64,000 nucleotides of DNA from Lachnospiraceae bacterium KM106-2 (GCA_009731425.1 AP018794.1:620001-684000); one strand, 5' to 3'; positions 17,195-25,842 are shown, numbered from the stretch's first letter. Translations and numbers: made by a program. The notes: generated by a model from the sequence alone, not told the origin.

Positions 17195-18088
17195 ATGATT
17201 AAGAAGTATTATGCGGTATACTCCGATGCTGTAGGAAAAATTAAGCATAGAAAGTATGAATATACAAATATAGATGGGTTTATGTATATATTTACTGAAG
17301 GTTTCTTTAATGGTGATATTAGAAAAGCTCAACAAATATATTGGAAAGAGATATTGCTTAGAGCACATTTTGCAGCTGTAACAAGTTTAATTCGTAATGA
17401 GAAATGGTTAACTGGAGTGATTATGGGAATATCAACTAGAAACTTAATGGTATTTAGTTCTTCACTTCGAGGGTTTTTAGAATCTACAGCTGATAGCTTT
17501 TTTTCTTTAGAGAGTTTACCAACATCACTTGCATTGAATTTTAAAAACATTAATTTAGCAATTAAGGGTGAGTTAAATCAGTTTTTTGTAAATGATGACA
17601 TTGAAAGTAGATTAATTCATTATCAATTTGCAAAGAGAGGGAAAAAAGGAGTAGATGAAAAGAGTAGTATTGCTCATACTAATGCTGAATATATAAATGA
17701 CTTTGATATAAATAAAATAGGAATTAGAGATTTATATGCAGAGTTATGTGAAGTGACACATCCTGCTGCAAACTCAGTAAAATGCTTTACTCAGGAAAAA
17801 ATTATATCGGAAAGATATTCTTATTTAGTCACAAGTACAGAAGCAGATTACGATGTTATATCAGAAATAATAACAGAGTATTCAAATCAAATTGAGTATC
17901 TTTTAAAGGGAGGTATATCACTTTATTGCATATGTTTGAAAATTCTTACATTATTTGATTTTGAAGATATCCATTCTGAATATATAAATGAGAGTATATT
18001 TGAGTCTATACTAAATAAGAATGCTTGGAATGAAGTGCTGGAGATGATTGATAAGGGGCAAAAGTATCTAGATGAACATGAGTGTTAG
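17195..18088 (+). CDS. DUF5677-like / HEPN-related helical protein
   Basis: 297 residues, nearly all helical. The pair SLRGFLESTADSF (about 90-102) and DLYAELCEVTHPAANSV (about 179-195, His189) resembles the arrangement in DUF5677 and related HEPN-like proteins; assignment is by pattern only. The first ATG is about 27 bases from the nearest ribosome site (AAGGGAG at 17161-17167). ATT or ATA codons in frame at 17171-17177 lie closer, so a non-AUG start a few codons upstream is possible. It is the middle gene of the cassette. Confidence 0.5.
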   Translation: MIKKYYAVYSDAVGKIKHRKYEYTNIDGFMYIFTEGFFNGDIRKAQQIYWKEILLRAHFAAVTSLIRNEKWLTGVIMGISTRNLMVFSSSLRGFLESTADSFFSLESLPTSLALNFKNINLAIKGELNQFFVNDDIESRLIHYQFAKRGKKGVDEKSSIAHTNAEYINDFDINKIGIRDLYAELCEVTHPAANSVKCFTQEKIISERYSYLVTSTEADYDVISEIITEYSNQIEYLLKGGISLYCICLKILTLFDFEDIHSEYINESIFESILNKNAWNEVLEMIDKGQKYLDEHEC

Positions 18089-18266
18089 ATGAGCAAAATA
18101 TGAACTAAGTTACTAAGAGTTCTGGTTATATGAATTGTACAGTTAATAACAAAATAATTAATTGTTTGGTGAAAATGTTTGAACATAATTCTTCTGAAAA
18201 ATAAAAATACTATTTTATTAAGATAATTGATGTAATAAGACTAATTACTATAAAGGAGAAAGATAT

Positions 18267-19763
18267 ATGGATAATTACAATTTCTATTATGATGAATCAG
18301 AACATAGTAGGAGGCTTACTTTAAATACAATTACTGCTGAAAACTATTATGATAACTTTGTGGTTGTTATTGTAGGTTGTGAAGCAAAATTAGAAAGCAC
18401 TTTATTTAAAAGGTATGAGATGTTTGAAGAAAAATATGCTCATCGAAAATCAAAGGGAGAGTTGAAAAGTCTTACAATTAGGCAAAATCAGCTGGAAAAT
18501 GGTTTCGCAACTTTAAATAGGGATAATGTAAATTTATTAAGTGACTTTTTATCAATATTTGATGATAGTACTTTAATCTACTTTTCAGTTGCAAGTAAAA
18601 TTGAATATATGGTTAGTCAATTATTTGATAACTATCATAGTAATTTATTTCAGGATGCAGAAGCTATGAAATATTCTATTGTTAAAGCAATACTAACTTA
18701 TAGACCAAAAGAAATTTTAGAGGGGATTTACCAGAATAGTCAAGAGTTTATTGAATTGTTAAAGAGCTTTTTTAAGAAGAGAATCGAATTGAACCAATCT
18801 AATATGACATTAAAGAAGCAAGAGAATGAATCATTTAATGAAATTTTATTGTTTCTAGATGATGTTTCCATAATAAAGACGATTGATTGGAATTACAAGA
18901 TTGCGTTTATTGGTTTTGCAAAATACCTTGATGAGATGAATATTAGCAGAAATTCAATAATTATTGATAGAGAAGGAGAACATGAAAATACGGTTGGTGC
19001 AGCAAGAAGTGTGGGGTTATGTAATGTGAGTGATGAGGATTCAAAAAAATCTTGTGGTGTACGTATGGCTGATATGTTGGTTGGCTTAATCACTAAATTA
19101 TCAAAGGCTCTCCACAAAGCACTATGTTATGACTCAATAGAAGAACAAACGCAAAAGAAATTACTCAGCAAAAAGTGGTTTGAACTAAACGAAGCACAGT
19201 TCCTTTTATATAAAAAAATGTACACAGTTATCTGTAAACTAAATAATGCTTGGTATAAATCTTATGCAGGAATCTATGCGGATGATTTGGTTGTGCTTGT
19301 TTCAATATTGAATTATATGAATCATTTTGACTCTTATAAGGAGTTAAAGAATAGTAATATAGATATGCTAGGTGAATATTTTAACGCTTATGCTTGTGAT
19401 AACTTAAAAGACTATTTTGTGAGAATGAGAAGAAAATTGCCAGTTGAATACATAAATGATAATTCAGAAGATTTTTTTACTAATCAAAAAGGAGCAAAGA
19501 TTTTTTATGACATTAATAAACAACCAAAAATAAATTTTGTAAATGGAAAGAGTATCTATTATGTTTTATCAGTTGGATTTAAAGAGAAGGTACCATTGGT
19601 AACGGTGATGGAAAGAGATGAACCAAAGTGTTATCGACTGCTTATGGAATTGTCAGAATGGGCAGTAAATTTAGTGGCGTTTGTAAATCTGGGAATGAAT
19701 ATGTTCCCTGGAAAAGTAATGTTTTCTAAAGTAGGAGATATGTACTATGCAGATGTAATGTAA
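18267..19763 (+). CDS. DUF3800 domain protein
   Basis: 498 residues. The N-terminus NFYYDESEHSRR (Asp9) and the later IIIDREGEHENT (Asp234) plus VRMADMLVGLI (Asp269) match the acidic landmarks of DUF3800, a family predicted to have an RNase H-like fold. The C-terminal 200 residues are extra, ending in a beta-rich stretch. It is the last gene of the element before the right border. DUF3800 genes often accompany mobile elements and defence loci; a nuclease role is inference. ATG 7 bases after AAAGGAGA. Confidence 0.7.
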   Translation: MDNYNFYYDESEHSRRLTLNTITAENYYDNFVVVIVGCEAKLESTLFKRYEMFEEKYAHRKSKGELKSLTIRQNQLENGFATLNRDNVNLLSDFLSIFDDSTLIYFSVASKIEYMVSQLFDNYHSNLFQDAEAMKYSIVKAILTYRPKEILEGIYQNSQEFIELLKSFFKKRIELNQSNMTLKKQENESFNEILLFLDDVSIIKTIDWNYKIAFIGFAKYLDEMNISRNSIIIDREGEHENTVGAARSVGLCNVSDEDSKKSCGVRMADMLVGLITKLSKALHKALCYDSIEEQTQKKLLSKKWFELNEAQFLLYKKMYTVICKLNNAWYKSYAGIYADDLVVLVSILNYMNHFDSYKELKNSNIDMLGEYFNAYACDNLKDYFVRMRRKLPVEYINDNSEDFFTNQKGAKIFYDINKQPKINFVNGKSIYYVLSVGFKEKVPLVTVMERDEPKCYRLLMELSEWAVNLVAFVNLGMNMFPGKVMFSKVGDMYYADVM

Positions 19764-19924
19764 AGTAATTTGTATATAATAATGTATTTACCTAAGAATA
19801 TATTTGTGTTAGAATATCTCTCAGTGATGGAAAATGTCACACCAGTGATGGAATATATTATAGCTGGGTGATGGTGTACATGACATAAACGGTGAAAATA
19901 TAGTATTGAATTTAGATAGACCAA
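19764..19924. other. Right end of the element with direct repeats
   Basis: Non-coding. CAGTGATGGAA occurs at 19822-19832 and 19843-19853, 21 bp apart, with a third partial copy GGTGATGG at 19867-19874. The related CCAGTGATG appears in reverse within the left-end hairpin at about 10971-10979. These look like arm-type binding sites for the integrase. Confidence 0.4.
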
Positions 19925-20056
19925 ATTCCTCAAACTTGGGCAGAATTAACGGATGGACATGATATTAAATTCTTCAACAAAACTTTAGATTTACTTGAAG
20001 AAGATGATGATGTTCAAAACGTTTACCACAACTGGGATGAACCAGACGAACAATAA
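19925..20056 (+). pseudogene. Displaced 3' fragment of yebC (inferred attR)
   Basis: Encodes PQTWAELTDGHDIKFFNKTL.. through NWDEPDEQ and a stop: the last 43 codons of a YebC protein with no upstream part. Differences from the intact gene's end are mostly silent or conservative, so this was a working allele rather than random decay. The strong terminator right after it suggests this is the chromosome's original yebC end, pushed away by integration. Confidence 0.8.
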
Positions 20057-20064
20057 GAATTTAA

Positions 20065-20110
20065 AAGAACCAATTTGTTTGACTAGTTCAAATAAATTGG
20101 TTCTTTTTTT
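20065..20110 (+). terminator. Original yebC terminator
   Basis: AAGAACCAATTT pairs with AAATTGGTTCTT (12 bp, with an extra inner TTTGA/TCAAA), followed by eight or more T. It lies 8 bases after the displaced yebC stop. Confidence 0.85.
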
Positions 20111-20135
20111 AGTGATAAAGAGGAGGTAAATGCTA

Positions 20136-20552
20136 ATGATCTATCGGATGACCGATGATATTAAGGAGAAGGAAGAGAAACAAATATTTGAGGGGCTATT
20201 ACAGTATAATTTGGAACGGATCGAAGATAAAACGCCTAAGGATTTAGGGATTTATCTAGAAGATGAGGAAGCAAACATAATAGCTGGTTTGATCGGACAT
20301 ACACATGGAAATTGGTTGCTTGTAAAGTATTTATGGGTATCAGAAGATTTGAGAGGACAACAGATAGGAAGTAGTATTTTAGAAAAGGCTGAGAAGGCTG
20401 CGAAAGAGAGAGGATGTAAATATGTGTTCCTAGATACATTTAATTTTCAAGCTCCAAAGTTTTATGAGAAGCATGGATACGAAAAGGTATTTACCTTGTC
20501 TGAATATCCGATTAAGGGGGAACGGTATTATTATGTTAAGGATCTGTTGTAG
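20136..20552 (+). CDS. GNAT family N-acetyltransferase
   Basis: 138 residues from the second ATG, 9 bases after AGGAGG (the first ATG at 20130 is too close). The acetyl-CoA loop is visible as LWVSEDLRGQQIGSSILEKAEKAAKERGC, then DTFNFQAPKFYEKHGYEKVF. The GNAT fold is complete; the substrate is unknown. It is the first gene right of the integrated element, and another GNAT gene follows 26 bases later, so they form a pair. Confidence 0.88.
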   Translation: MIYRMTDDIKEKEEKQIFEGLLQYNLERIEDKTPKDLGIYLEDEEANIIAGLIGHTHGNWLLVKYLWVSEDLRGQQIGSSILEKAEKAAKERGCKYVFLDTFNFQAPKFYEKHGYEKVFTLSEYPIKGERYYYVKDLL

Positions 20553-20578
20553 AGTGGCGTTATATTTGGAGGAGCAGT

Positions 20579-21088
20579 ATGTTAAAAACAAAACGGCTTA
20601 AATTAGTTGGATTCGATGTCAAATATGCAGATGATTTGTATGAAGTATGGAGCGATTTTGAAGTAATTAAATATACCTATACCCCGTTATGTGCCAATAT
20701 GGATGAATGTATTAACTTAATTAAGCATCAGATTAATCGAACCGATAAAGACTTGATCGATCGCTTTGTGATTCTATTAGATCATAAAGCGATTGGTATG
20801 GTTGGTTGTGTTTGCATGGATAAAGCGAATGTTGTTTATGGGCTTTATTATCAGATCGCGCGTGTTCATTGGGGGTGTGGTTATGCAAGCGAGGCAGCTA
20901 GTGCAGTGATGCATCATGTTTTGAATAGATACCCAAATGCTATAATCCAAGCAGAAGCGGTAGCTGAAAATCCAGCCAGTGCAGCTGTTTTAATGAAATT
21001 AGGATTCAAGCAAATAGAGGTAGAAGCAAATGGATTTAAGCGAAATAATTTTGAACTTGATTTAATACATTATAAAATCTTTTCATAG
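20579..21088 (+). CDS. GNAT family N-acetyltransferase (RimJ/RimL type)
   Basis: 169 residues. It opens MLKTKRLKLVGF, with HWGCGYASEAASAVMHHVLNRYPNA as the acetyl-CoA site and AVAENPASAAVLMKLGFKQIE towards the end, the RimJ/RimL-like layout. These enzymes acetylate protein N-termini or small amines; substrate not predictable. GGAGGAG lies 5 bases before the ATG. Probably co-transcribed with the preceding acetyltransferase. Confidence 0.88.
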   Translation: MLKTKRLKLVGFDVKYADDLYEVWSDFEVIKYTYTPLCANMDECINLIKHQINRTDKDLIDRFVILLDHKAIGMVGCVCMDKANVVYGLYYQIARVHWGCGYASEAASAVMHHVLNRYPNAIIQAEAVAENPASAAVLMKLGFKQIEVEANGFKRNNFELDLIHYKIFS

Positions 21089-21173
21089 TGACAAAATATA
21101 AAAGCAAGTGGTATACTTTCCTTGTAAGTACGTAATAACTACTATTTCGACAAAAAATTGAGGGGGTACTACT

Positions 21174-22466
21174 ATGAAGAAAATCCATATTAGAGTTGGT
21201 CTAGCTCTATTTACTTGTTTGTTATTCGGTATGGGTATGGATAAGTCAGTTTTAGCTGATTCGAAAATTAAATTATCAAAGCAAAATTTCCCGGGTCTTT
21301 ATCAGAGCCTGAAAGATAGTAAGGCAGATAGTAATAAAGATGGGTACTTAAGTAAGAAAGAAATCGCAAATGTTAGAGCTCTTACCGTTAAGAAGAATTA
21401 TGATCCAAAGGGATTAGAGAAATTAACGAGTTTAATGGTTTTGAATATTAAGAATTATAACAAGAGTTACCTTAAAGTAGAGGGGGCACCTGGTATTTTC
21501 TTAGATGTTGAGACGACGGCGAAATCTCTTTCGGTAGAGGGACAGTATCTAGAAAAAATTACAATTCACAGTAAGAAATTGACCAGTTTTGATGCTAATC
21601 CAAGTACATTTGTAAGCATGATTAATCTTGAATGTCCAAATCTTAAGAAGGTGAATGTTACGGAGCTTCGTGATTTAACCGATTTACATATAACAGATAG
21701 CAAGCTTTCTAGTATAGATTTGACACATAACATAATGCTAAATCAATTATTTTTATATAATAATAAGTTGAAAACACTTGATATAACCCAATGTGCTAAT
21801 TTACAAGTTCTTCAAGTATATCATAATAAGCTTACAGAGTTAAATGTTACACAGAATCCAAGGCTAGAATATTTGGAAGCAGAGCATAATGCACTTACTG
21901 ATATCCAAATGTCAAATTTAAAGAATATTAGAGATGTAAATCTAGCAGATAATCCACTTGGTAGTATTGACTTGTCTGGAATAGGCAATGTGAAGAGGTT
22001 GAATGTAGCAGCGTGCAATTTAAAAAGCATTGATCTATCAAAAGTGAAGAAACTGCAATTCCTTAATATTGAGAATAATAAGTTATCAGTACTTGACTGC
22101 TCAAAGAATAAGCAGCTCGTTAATGTAAGCATTTATCATAATAAAGGATTGGCTAAGGTATATATTAAAAATAAAAAGAATGTTGCAAAAAAGGTACTGG
22201 CTAAGACAAAGGTCACTAAAATTAAGCGTGTCAGCCCTACAAAGATCACGATTTATTATAAGAAAAATCCATATGCGAATGGTTATGTAGTTTGGTCTGC
22301 GGATGAAGAAAAAGGGATTGCGGATCCAGTTGGTAAGAATGCAACCCAGGCAACGATGTGGGCTTTAAATAAAAAACTCAAGTATCATGTAGAATTCTCT
22401 ACGCAGTTTAAAGTCAATGGTGTCTATGTATATGGAGTGCAATATATAAGCAGTAAGAAGTATTAG
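21174..22466 (+). CDS. Secreted leucine-rich repeat protein
   Basis: 430 residues with a signal peptide (residues 1-28, ending SVLADS), a single EF-hand-like calcium loop (DSNKDGYLSKKE, about 52-63; resembles a dockerin-type half), then about eight leucine-rich repeats of 20-22 residues (LTDLHITDSKLSSIDLTHN, LQVLQVYHNKLTELNVTQN and so on) to about residue 325. The C-terminal 85 residues look like a beta-sandwich. Extracellular or surface-located; a binding role is likely but the ligand is unknown. No sortase motif or membrane anchor. Confidence 0.8.
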   Translation: MKKIHIRVGLALFTCLLFGMGMDKSVLADSKIKLSKQNFPGLYQSLKDSKADSNKDGYLSKKEIANVRALTVKKNYDPKGLEKLTSLMVLNIKNYNKSYLKVEGAPGIFLDVETTAKSLSVEGQYLEKITIHSKKLTSFDANPSTFVSMINLECPNLKKVNVTELRDLTDLHITDSKLSSIDLTHNIMLNQLFLYNNKLKTLDITQCANLQVLQVYHNKLTELNVTQNPRLEYLEAEHNALTDIQMSNLKNIRDVNLADNPLGSIDLSGIGNVKRLNVAACNLKSIDLSKVKKLQFLNIENNKLSVLDCSKNKQLVNVSIYHNKGLAKVYIKNKKNVAKKVLAKTKVTKIKRVSPTKITIYYKKNPYANGYVVWSADEEKGIADPVGKNATQATMWALNKKLKYHVEFSTQFKVNGVYVYGVQYISSKKY

Positions 22467-23301
22467 ACAATACCTAAAGTACTACCGAAAACAGATACCG
22501 CACGAAGGAGAAAAGATATTATTAGGATCACGGTTGTCAACTCTTTCATTTTATAGAGACAGCCCCCAAAATAGATATCTATATGAAAGTCAACAAACAG
22601 CCCGATTTGGTGTATTATTACACCAAATATAAGACTGATTTAGCGGTACTAAAAGCGGTCTAAAATGGAAACTTTAAAGGTGTTTGCGGTCATGGAACAG
22701 AAGTGGGATATCGACTTGGGACTACAATTGGTTATCATGTAAAATCGTTCTCCAGCGTTGAAGAAGATCATGCATGGCTTCAAAAAGGAAATTAAGTTGC
22801 TAAATCTGCATCACCATATGACGGAAATTACAGCTTATTAGATAAAACAATTCGGTTAGATGAGACAGCGCAGATCATAAAATTACTGCATTAAAAACAG
22901 GTACCTTTACCTTTTACCTGAAAGTTGATGGTAGAACCAATTCAAAAAATAAAGTTGAATAAAATTTTTAATAAAGATAGGAGAAACCTCTTATACGTAT
23001 GCTGCGTATAGGAGGTTTTTTATGTTGATTCAAGAGGTATTTCCTGATAGTAGTAATTGAAGTAAAATAGGCGTAGTGGTAAAATGTACCATTAGATAAG
23101 AAAATTTACAGAAGAAAAAGGAATGGGGTCTATAACTCTAAAGGTTTTAACACATTATGTGATACGAGAAAAATGAAGTTTGATACACCCATGGATGTGT
23201 AGGTGTGTCGGAAAATCAATGCTAAAGATATTAAAAAAACTCAATTATAATTGTGCCATCGTGATCGGCTTATATTTGCAGTTTGAAAGGAGCGTATTCG
23301 T
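22467..23301. pseudogene. Decayed region with remnants of a secreted protein
   Basis: No intact gene in about 830 bases. Broken frames read GNFKGVCGHGTEVGYRLG.. (about 22668-22790), a following VAKSASPYDGNYSLLDKT frame, and ALKTGTFTFYLKVDG (about 22890-22960), each closed by stops in different frames. The last resembles an Ig-like or surface-protein tail. A terminator hairpin follows at 22984-23021. From there to 23301 I see only scattered stops and a small ACACCCATGGATGTGT palindrome. Confidence 0.4.
22984..23021 (+). terminator. Intrinsic terminator after the decayed frame
   Basis: AAACCTC-TTATACG pairs with CGTATA-GGAGGTTT across a short loop, followed by a T-run. Confidence 0.75.
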
Positions 23302-23859
23302 ATCAAAAACATAGCCAATATCATAACTGCTTCGCGAATTTTATTTGCGATAGCAATGCTGGTATCAACTTCATTTTCGATACCTTTTTGGATCTTCTAT
23401 TCCTGTTGTGTCCTTAGTGATTGCTTGGATGGGTTTGTAGCCAGGGCATTACATCAGCAAAGCAGTACTGGTGCCAAACTGGACAGCATAGCAGATATGG
23501 TTTTCATATTTTCCATTGCTATGGTCTTGATCCTGCATATTAAATTACCAATGTGGTTGTTACTTTGTGCGCTTTTTATTGCATTATTGAGGTTTATCAG
23601 CTATGAAATTGGTTTTATTAAGTATCATACCTATGCCTCATTACACACCTATGCAAATAAGGCTACAGGGGCGCTGCTATGCATGGCTCCTATCTTATAT
23701 TGTCTTGTAGGATTGAGCATTACGGGAATCATTCTTTGTGTAGTGGCATTCGTTTCATCGATTGAGGAAATCGCAATTATTGCAACGTCTAAGGAACTAA
23801 ATCGTGATTGTAAGAGCCTAGTAGTGAATATGGGAAAGAACAAGCACGTCAAAAAGTGA
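23302..23859 (+). CDS. CDP-alcohol phosphatidyltransferase family protein, apparently without an AUG start
   Basis: About 185 residues. The signature DCLDGFVARALHQQSSTGAKLDSIAD carries the D-G-x2-A-R-x8-G-x3-D-x3-D motif needed for catalysis, and four to five membrane helices follow. The first ATG is internal (23356). Homologues begin MKNIANIITASR-like; here IKNIANIITASRILFAIAM is in frame starting from an ATC at 23302, 9 bases after AAAGGAG. Either a rare AUC start is used or the start codon was lost. It makes a phospholipid by joining CDP-diacylglycerol to an alcohol; which alcohol is unknown. Confidence 0.75.
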   Translation: MKNIANIITASRILFAIAMLVSTSFSIPFWIFYSCCVLSDCLDGFVARALHQQSSTGAKLDSIADMVFIFSIAMVLILHIKLPMWLLLCALFIALLRFISYEIGFIKYHTYASLHTYANKATGALLCMAPILYCLVGLSITGIILCVVAFVSSIEEIAIIATSKELNRDCKSLVVNMGKNKHVKK

Positions 23860-23899
23860 TGCAGGCGGTATTATAGTAAGAAATAGAGGGGGGAGAAAT

Positions 23900-24721
23900 A
23901 TGGAGAAAGCACATTCGGACCAGAATATTAGGATAGTGATACAAGCTATCATTTTTACTTTTATCGGCATGATTTTAATAAGCAATATCATAAATCTCTT
24001 AAGTAGAAGTGGAGTTACAATTTTTCGGAATAGCGCGATAAGTAACATTCTATTAGAACTTACAATTTTAGCGGTACAGTTAATGATTCTTAGAAGATAT
24101 TATAAGAGAGCGATCATCAAAGAACTGGGACTTACCATAAAAGAGATGAGCTGGTCGCGGATTACACTTTTCTTTGCTGTAGGGACAGGTATTGTCGCCC
24201 TATCTTTTGTTATTTTAATGGCAGTAAGTATTGTTCACTATGAAGGGACGGGTTTTCGTCTAATAGGGAGTAAGGAGACATTTCAATTACTTTTTAGTAG
24301 ATTGGTTCAAATGCTTGTTGTTGCCATTGCTGAAGAGACGTGTTTTCGTGGAGTGATTGCAAATCATCTGGATAAAAGAAGCGGAAAGACGGTAGCGATA
24401 CTAGGAAGTACCATGATATTTACTGTTTTTCACTGTATGGTCTGGCAAACGGTTACTCAGATTACAGACATCTTTGTGTTGGGGCTTATATTAGGAATCC
24501 TATTTATGAGAAGTGGATCGCTTTATGATGCAATCATTTTTCATTTTGCAATCGATTTTGTAACAAATCTATTTGGCATGGAAGCTGGAGAAGGTGTTAT
24601 CATCCTTAGCCTAGGCAATGGCTATCGTGAAGCGGATATAACCATGTATCTGTTTGGCGTAATGACCGTTTTGGGTGTTGTTGCTTGTATTGCGTTGAGC
24701 TTGATAAGAGATAGAAAGTAA
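23900..24721 (+). CDS. CPBP family intramembrane metalloprotease
   Basis: 273 residues with about seven to eight membrane helices. The family motifs are present: EETCFRGVIANHL (EExxxR), FTVFHCMVW (FxxxH) and HFAIDFVTNLFG (HxxxN/D type). These glutamyl intramembrane proteases (CAAX/Abi family) process prenylated or peptide substrates; in bacteria they often serve bacteriocin immunity or stress signalling. No bacteriocin gene is adjacent. The start follows GGGGGGAG by 7 bases. Confidence 0.88.
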   Translation: MEKAHSDQNIRIVIQAIIFTFIGMILISNIINLLSRSGVTIFRNSAISNILLELTILAVQLMILRRYYKRAIIKELGLTIKEMSWSRITLFFAVGTGIVALSFVILMAVSIVHYEGTGFRLIGSKETFQLLFSRLVQMLVVAIAEETCFRGVIANHLDKRSGKTVAILGSTMIFTVFHCMVWQTVTQITDIFVLGLILGILFMRSGSLYDAIIFHFAIDFVTNLFGMEAGEGVIILSLGNGYREADITMYLFGVMTVLGVVACIALSLIRDRK

Positions 24722-24845
24722 GAATTTAATTTGTTGACAGTGAATTTCATGTAAGGTATCTTTATTATGTGGTTAAATTTACTAAATATGAAGAACTAGT
24801 TAATCAGTAATTTGTATCTAGGAAGAAAGATGGAGAGATAAGAAT

Positions 24846-25454
24846 ATGAAGAAAATGATCAGTTTGGTTATTCTTACTGCAATGGTGATGAGTCTAGCGG
24901 CTTGTGGAAAGAATGTAGTGGATACCAAAACCGTAGAAAAATCAAGTCAACAAACCGAGACAACTAAGAAGACAGAGGCGACAAAAAAGCCTGAAGAGAA
25001 AACGGCTGTAAAAAGTGATGGTTATAAAAAATTCAGTCAAGTGAAAATTGGTATGACTGAAAGTGAAGTAAATGCAATTTTAGGTAAGCCTAAAAAGGTT
25101 GATAAGGCATATTATTACTATGATATTGTTGTTAATGGAAAAGATATGGAAATTACGGTATGGATTAGTAAAGTTACGGGGAAAGTTACATATACAAATG
25201 GTGATTTTTATGAATCTGATTACAGAGATGAGTTTGTTGATGTGAAAACAGACCTTTCAAAGGCGAAAGACTTAGAGAGTAAAAAAATTAAAACATATGA
25301 TGAATGCGTTAGTGCATTTAAAACATCTGGACATTTAACATCTGTTCATGAAGATGGTAGAAAGACATATCTTTGGGTAAATTCGAATAAAGGCTATTTG
25401 ACTGTGACATTTAACTCTGATGGAAGTGTTAATTCATTCAGCGGATACTGCTAA
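24846..25454 (+). CDS. Lipoprotein with SmpA/OmlA-like domain
   Basis: 202 residues. A lipoprotein signal peptide (lipobox LAAC, Cys near residue 20) and a Thr/Lys linker precede FSQVKIGMTESEVNAILGKPKKVDKAYYYYD, the SmpA/OmlA/DUF3862-type opening seen in small beta-rich lipoproteins. A second similar half (TYDECVSAFKTSGHLTSVHEDGRKTYLWV) may be a duplication. Located on the outer face of the membrane. Function unknown. Confidence 0.75.
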   Translation: MKKMISLVILTAMVMSLAACGKNVVDTKTVEKSSQQTETTKKTEATKKPEEKTAVKSDGYKKFSQVKIGMTESEVNAILGKPKKVDKAYYYYDIVVNGKDMEITVWISKVTGKVTYTNGDFYESDYRDEFVDVKTDLSKAKDLESKKIKTYDECVSAFKTSGHLTSVHEDGRKTYLWVNSNKGYLTVTFNSDGSVNSFSGYC

Positions 25455-25478
25455 AAGATATTATATAACTATGCTATC

Positions 25479-25664
25479 ATGCTTACAGAAAGCCCTTATA
25501 TCAATGGAACGTCATCCTATCTTGCTGAGGAATTTATAAGAGGTGTTAAAGAGAATGGAAATGATGTTATTCGCGACATGCAATGATCAGACAGAGTCAG
25601 CCGTTGCACCTCTTGTGGCTCATTATAAGGCGCCTTTGAATAACTTTGGATGGGAAGAAGGTTA
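25479..25664 (+). pseudogene. Remnant of an NADPH-dependent FMN reductase / iron-sulfur flavoprotein
   Basis: ESPYINGTSSYLAEEFIRGV then KENGNDVIRDM reads like the N-terminal flavin site of these proteins (normally GSPRKNGNTSYL..). A stop follows after 35 codons, and a displaced in-frame piece, PLVAHYKAPLNNFGWEEG, resembles the C-terminal end. The middle (over 100 codons) is missing. Clearly a deleted gene. Confidence 0.5.
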
Positions 25665-25761
25665 ATTGCACAGGGGTACAACAACAGAGAATCAATAAGG
25701 AATAGTGATTATAGCCATAAGGCGGATATCATGGGAAAAGAAATTAAATAATACATAGCAT

Positions 25762-25820
25762 GTGACGCACCAATTTGTCTGTTTGTCATCACTGACAACA
25801 GATAAAGAGGTGTTTTTTTT
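25762..25820 (+). ncRNA. Structured RNA motif, copy 2
   Basis: Same 59-nt motif as at 10946-11004, seven differences. The inner stem is perfect here (TGTCA-tcac-TGACA) and the middle stem is TCTGT/ACAGA; the outer stem is weakened (ACGCACC/GGTGTTT) and ends in eight T. It is not followed by an intact rightward gene; the next gene converges from the other strand. Could be a relic of another element's left end or a terminator. Confidence 0.45.
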
Positions 25821-25842
25821 GTTTGAGAGCTATGTGCCTCGC

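Larger units (their letters stand above)
10701..20056. mobile_element. Integrated element in the 3' end of yebC
   Basis: Borders are direct repeats of the yebC 3' end (10701-10832 and 19925-20056), beginning with an identical 16-bp core at 10701-10716 and 19925-19940. The interior of about 9.2 kb starts with a tyrosine recombinase gene beside the left border. It carries a HEPN-motif protein, a serine recombinase, an SF2 helicase, an unknown protein, a DUF5677-like protein and a DUF3800 protein. All cargo reads rightward and is more AT-rich than its flanks. No conjugation or capsid genes are visible, so it is a small integrative island, possibly mobilised by another element. Confidence 0.8.
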
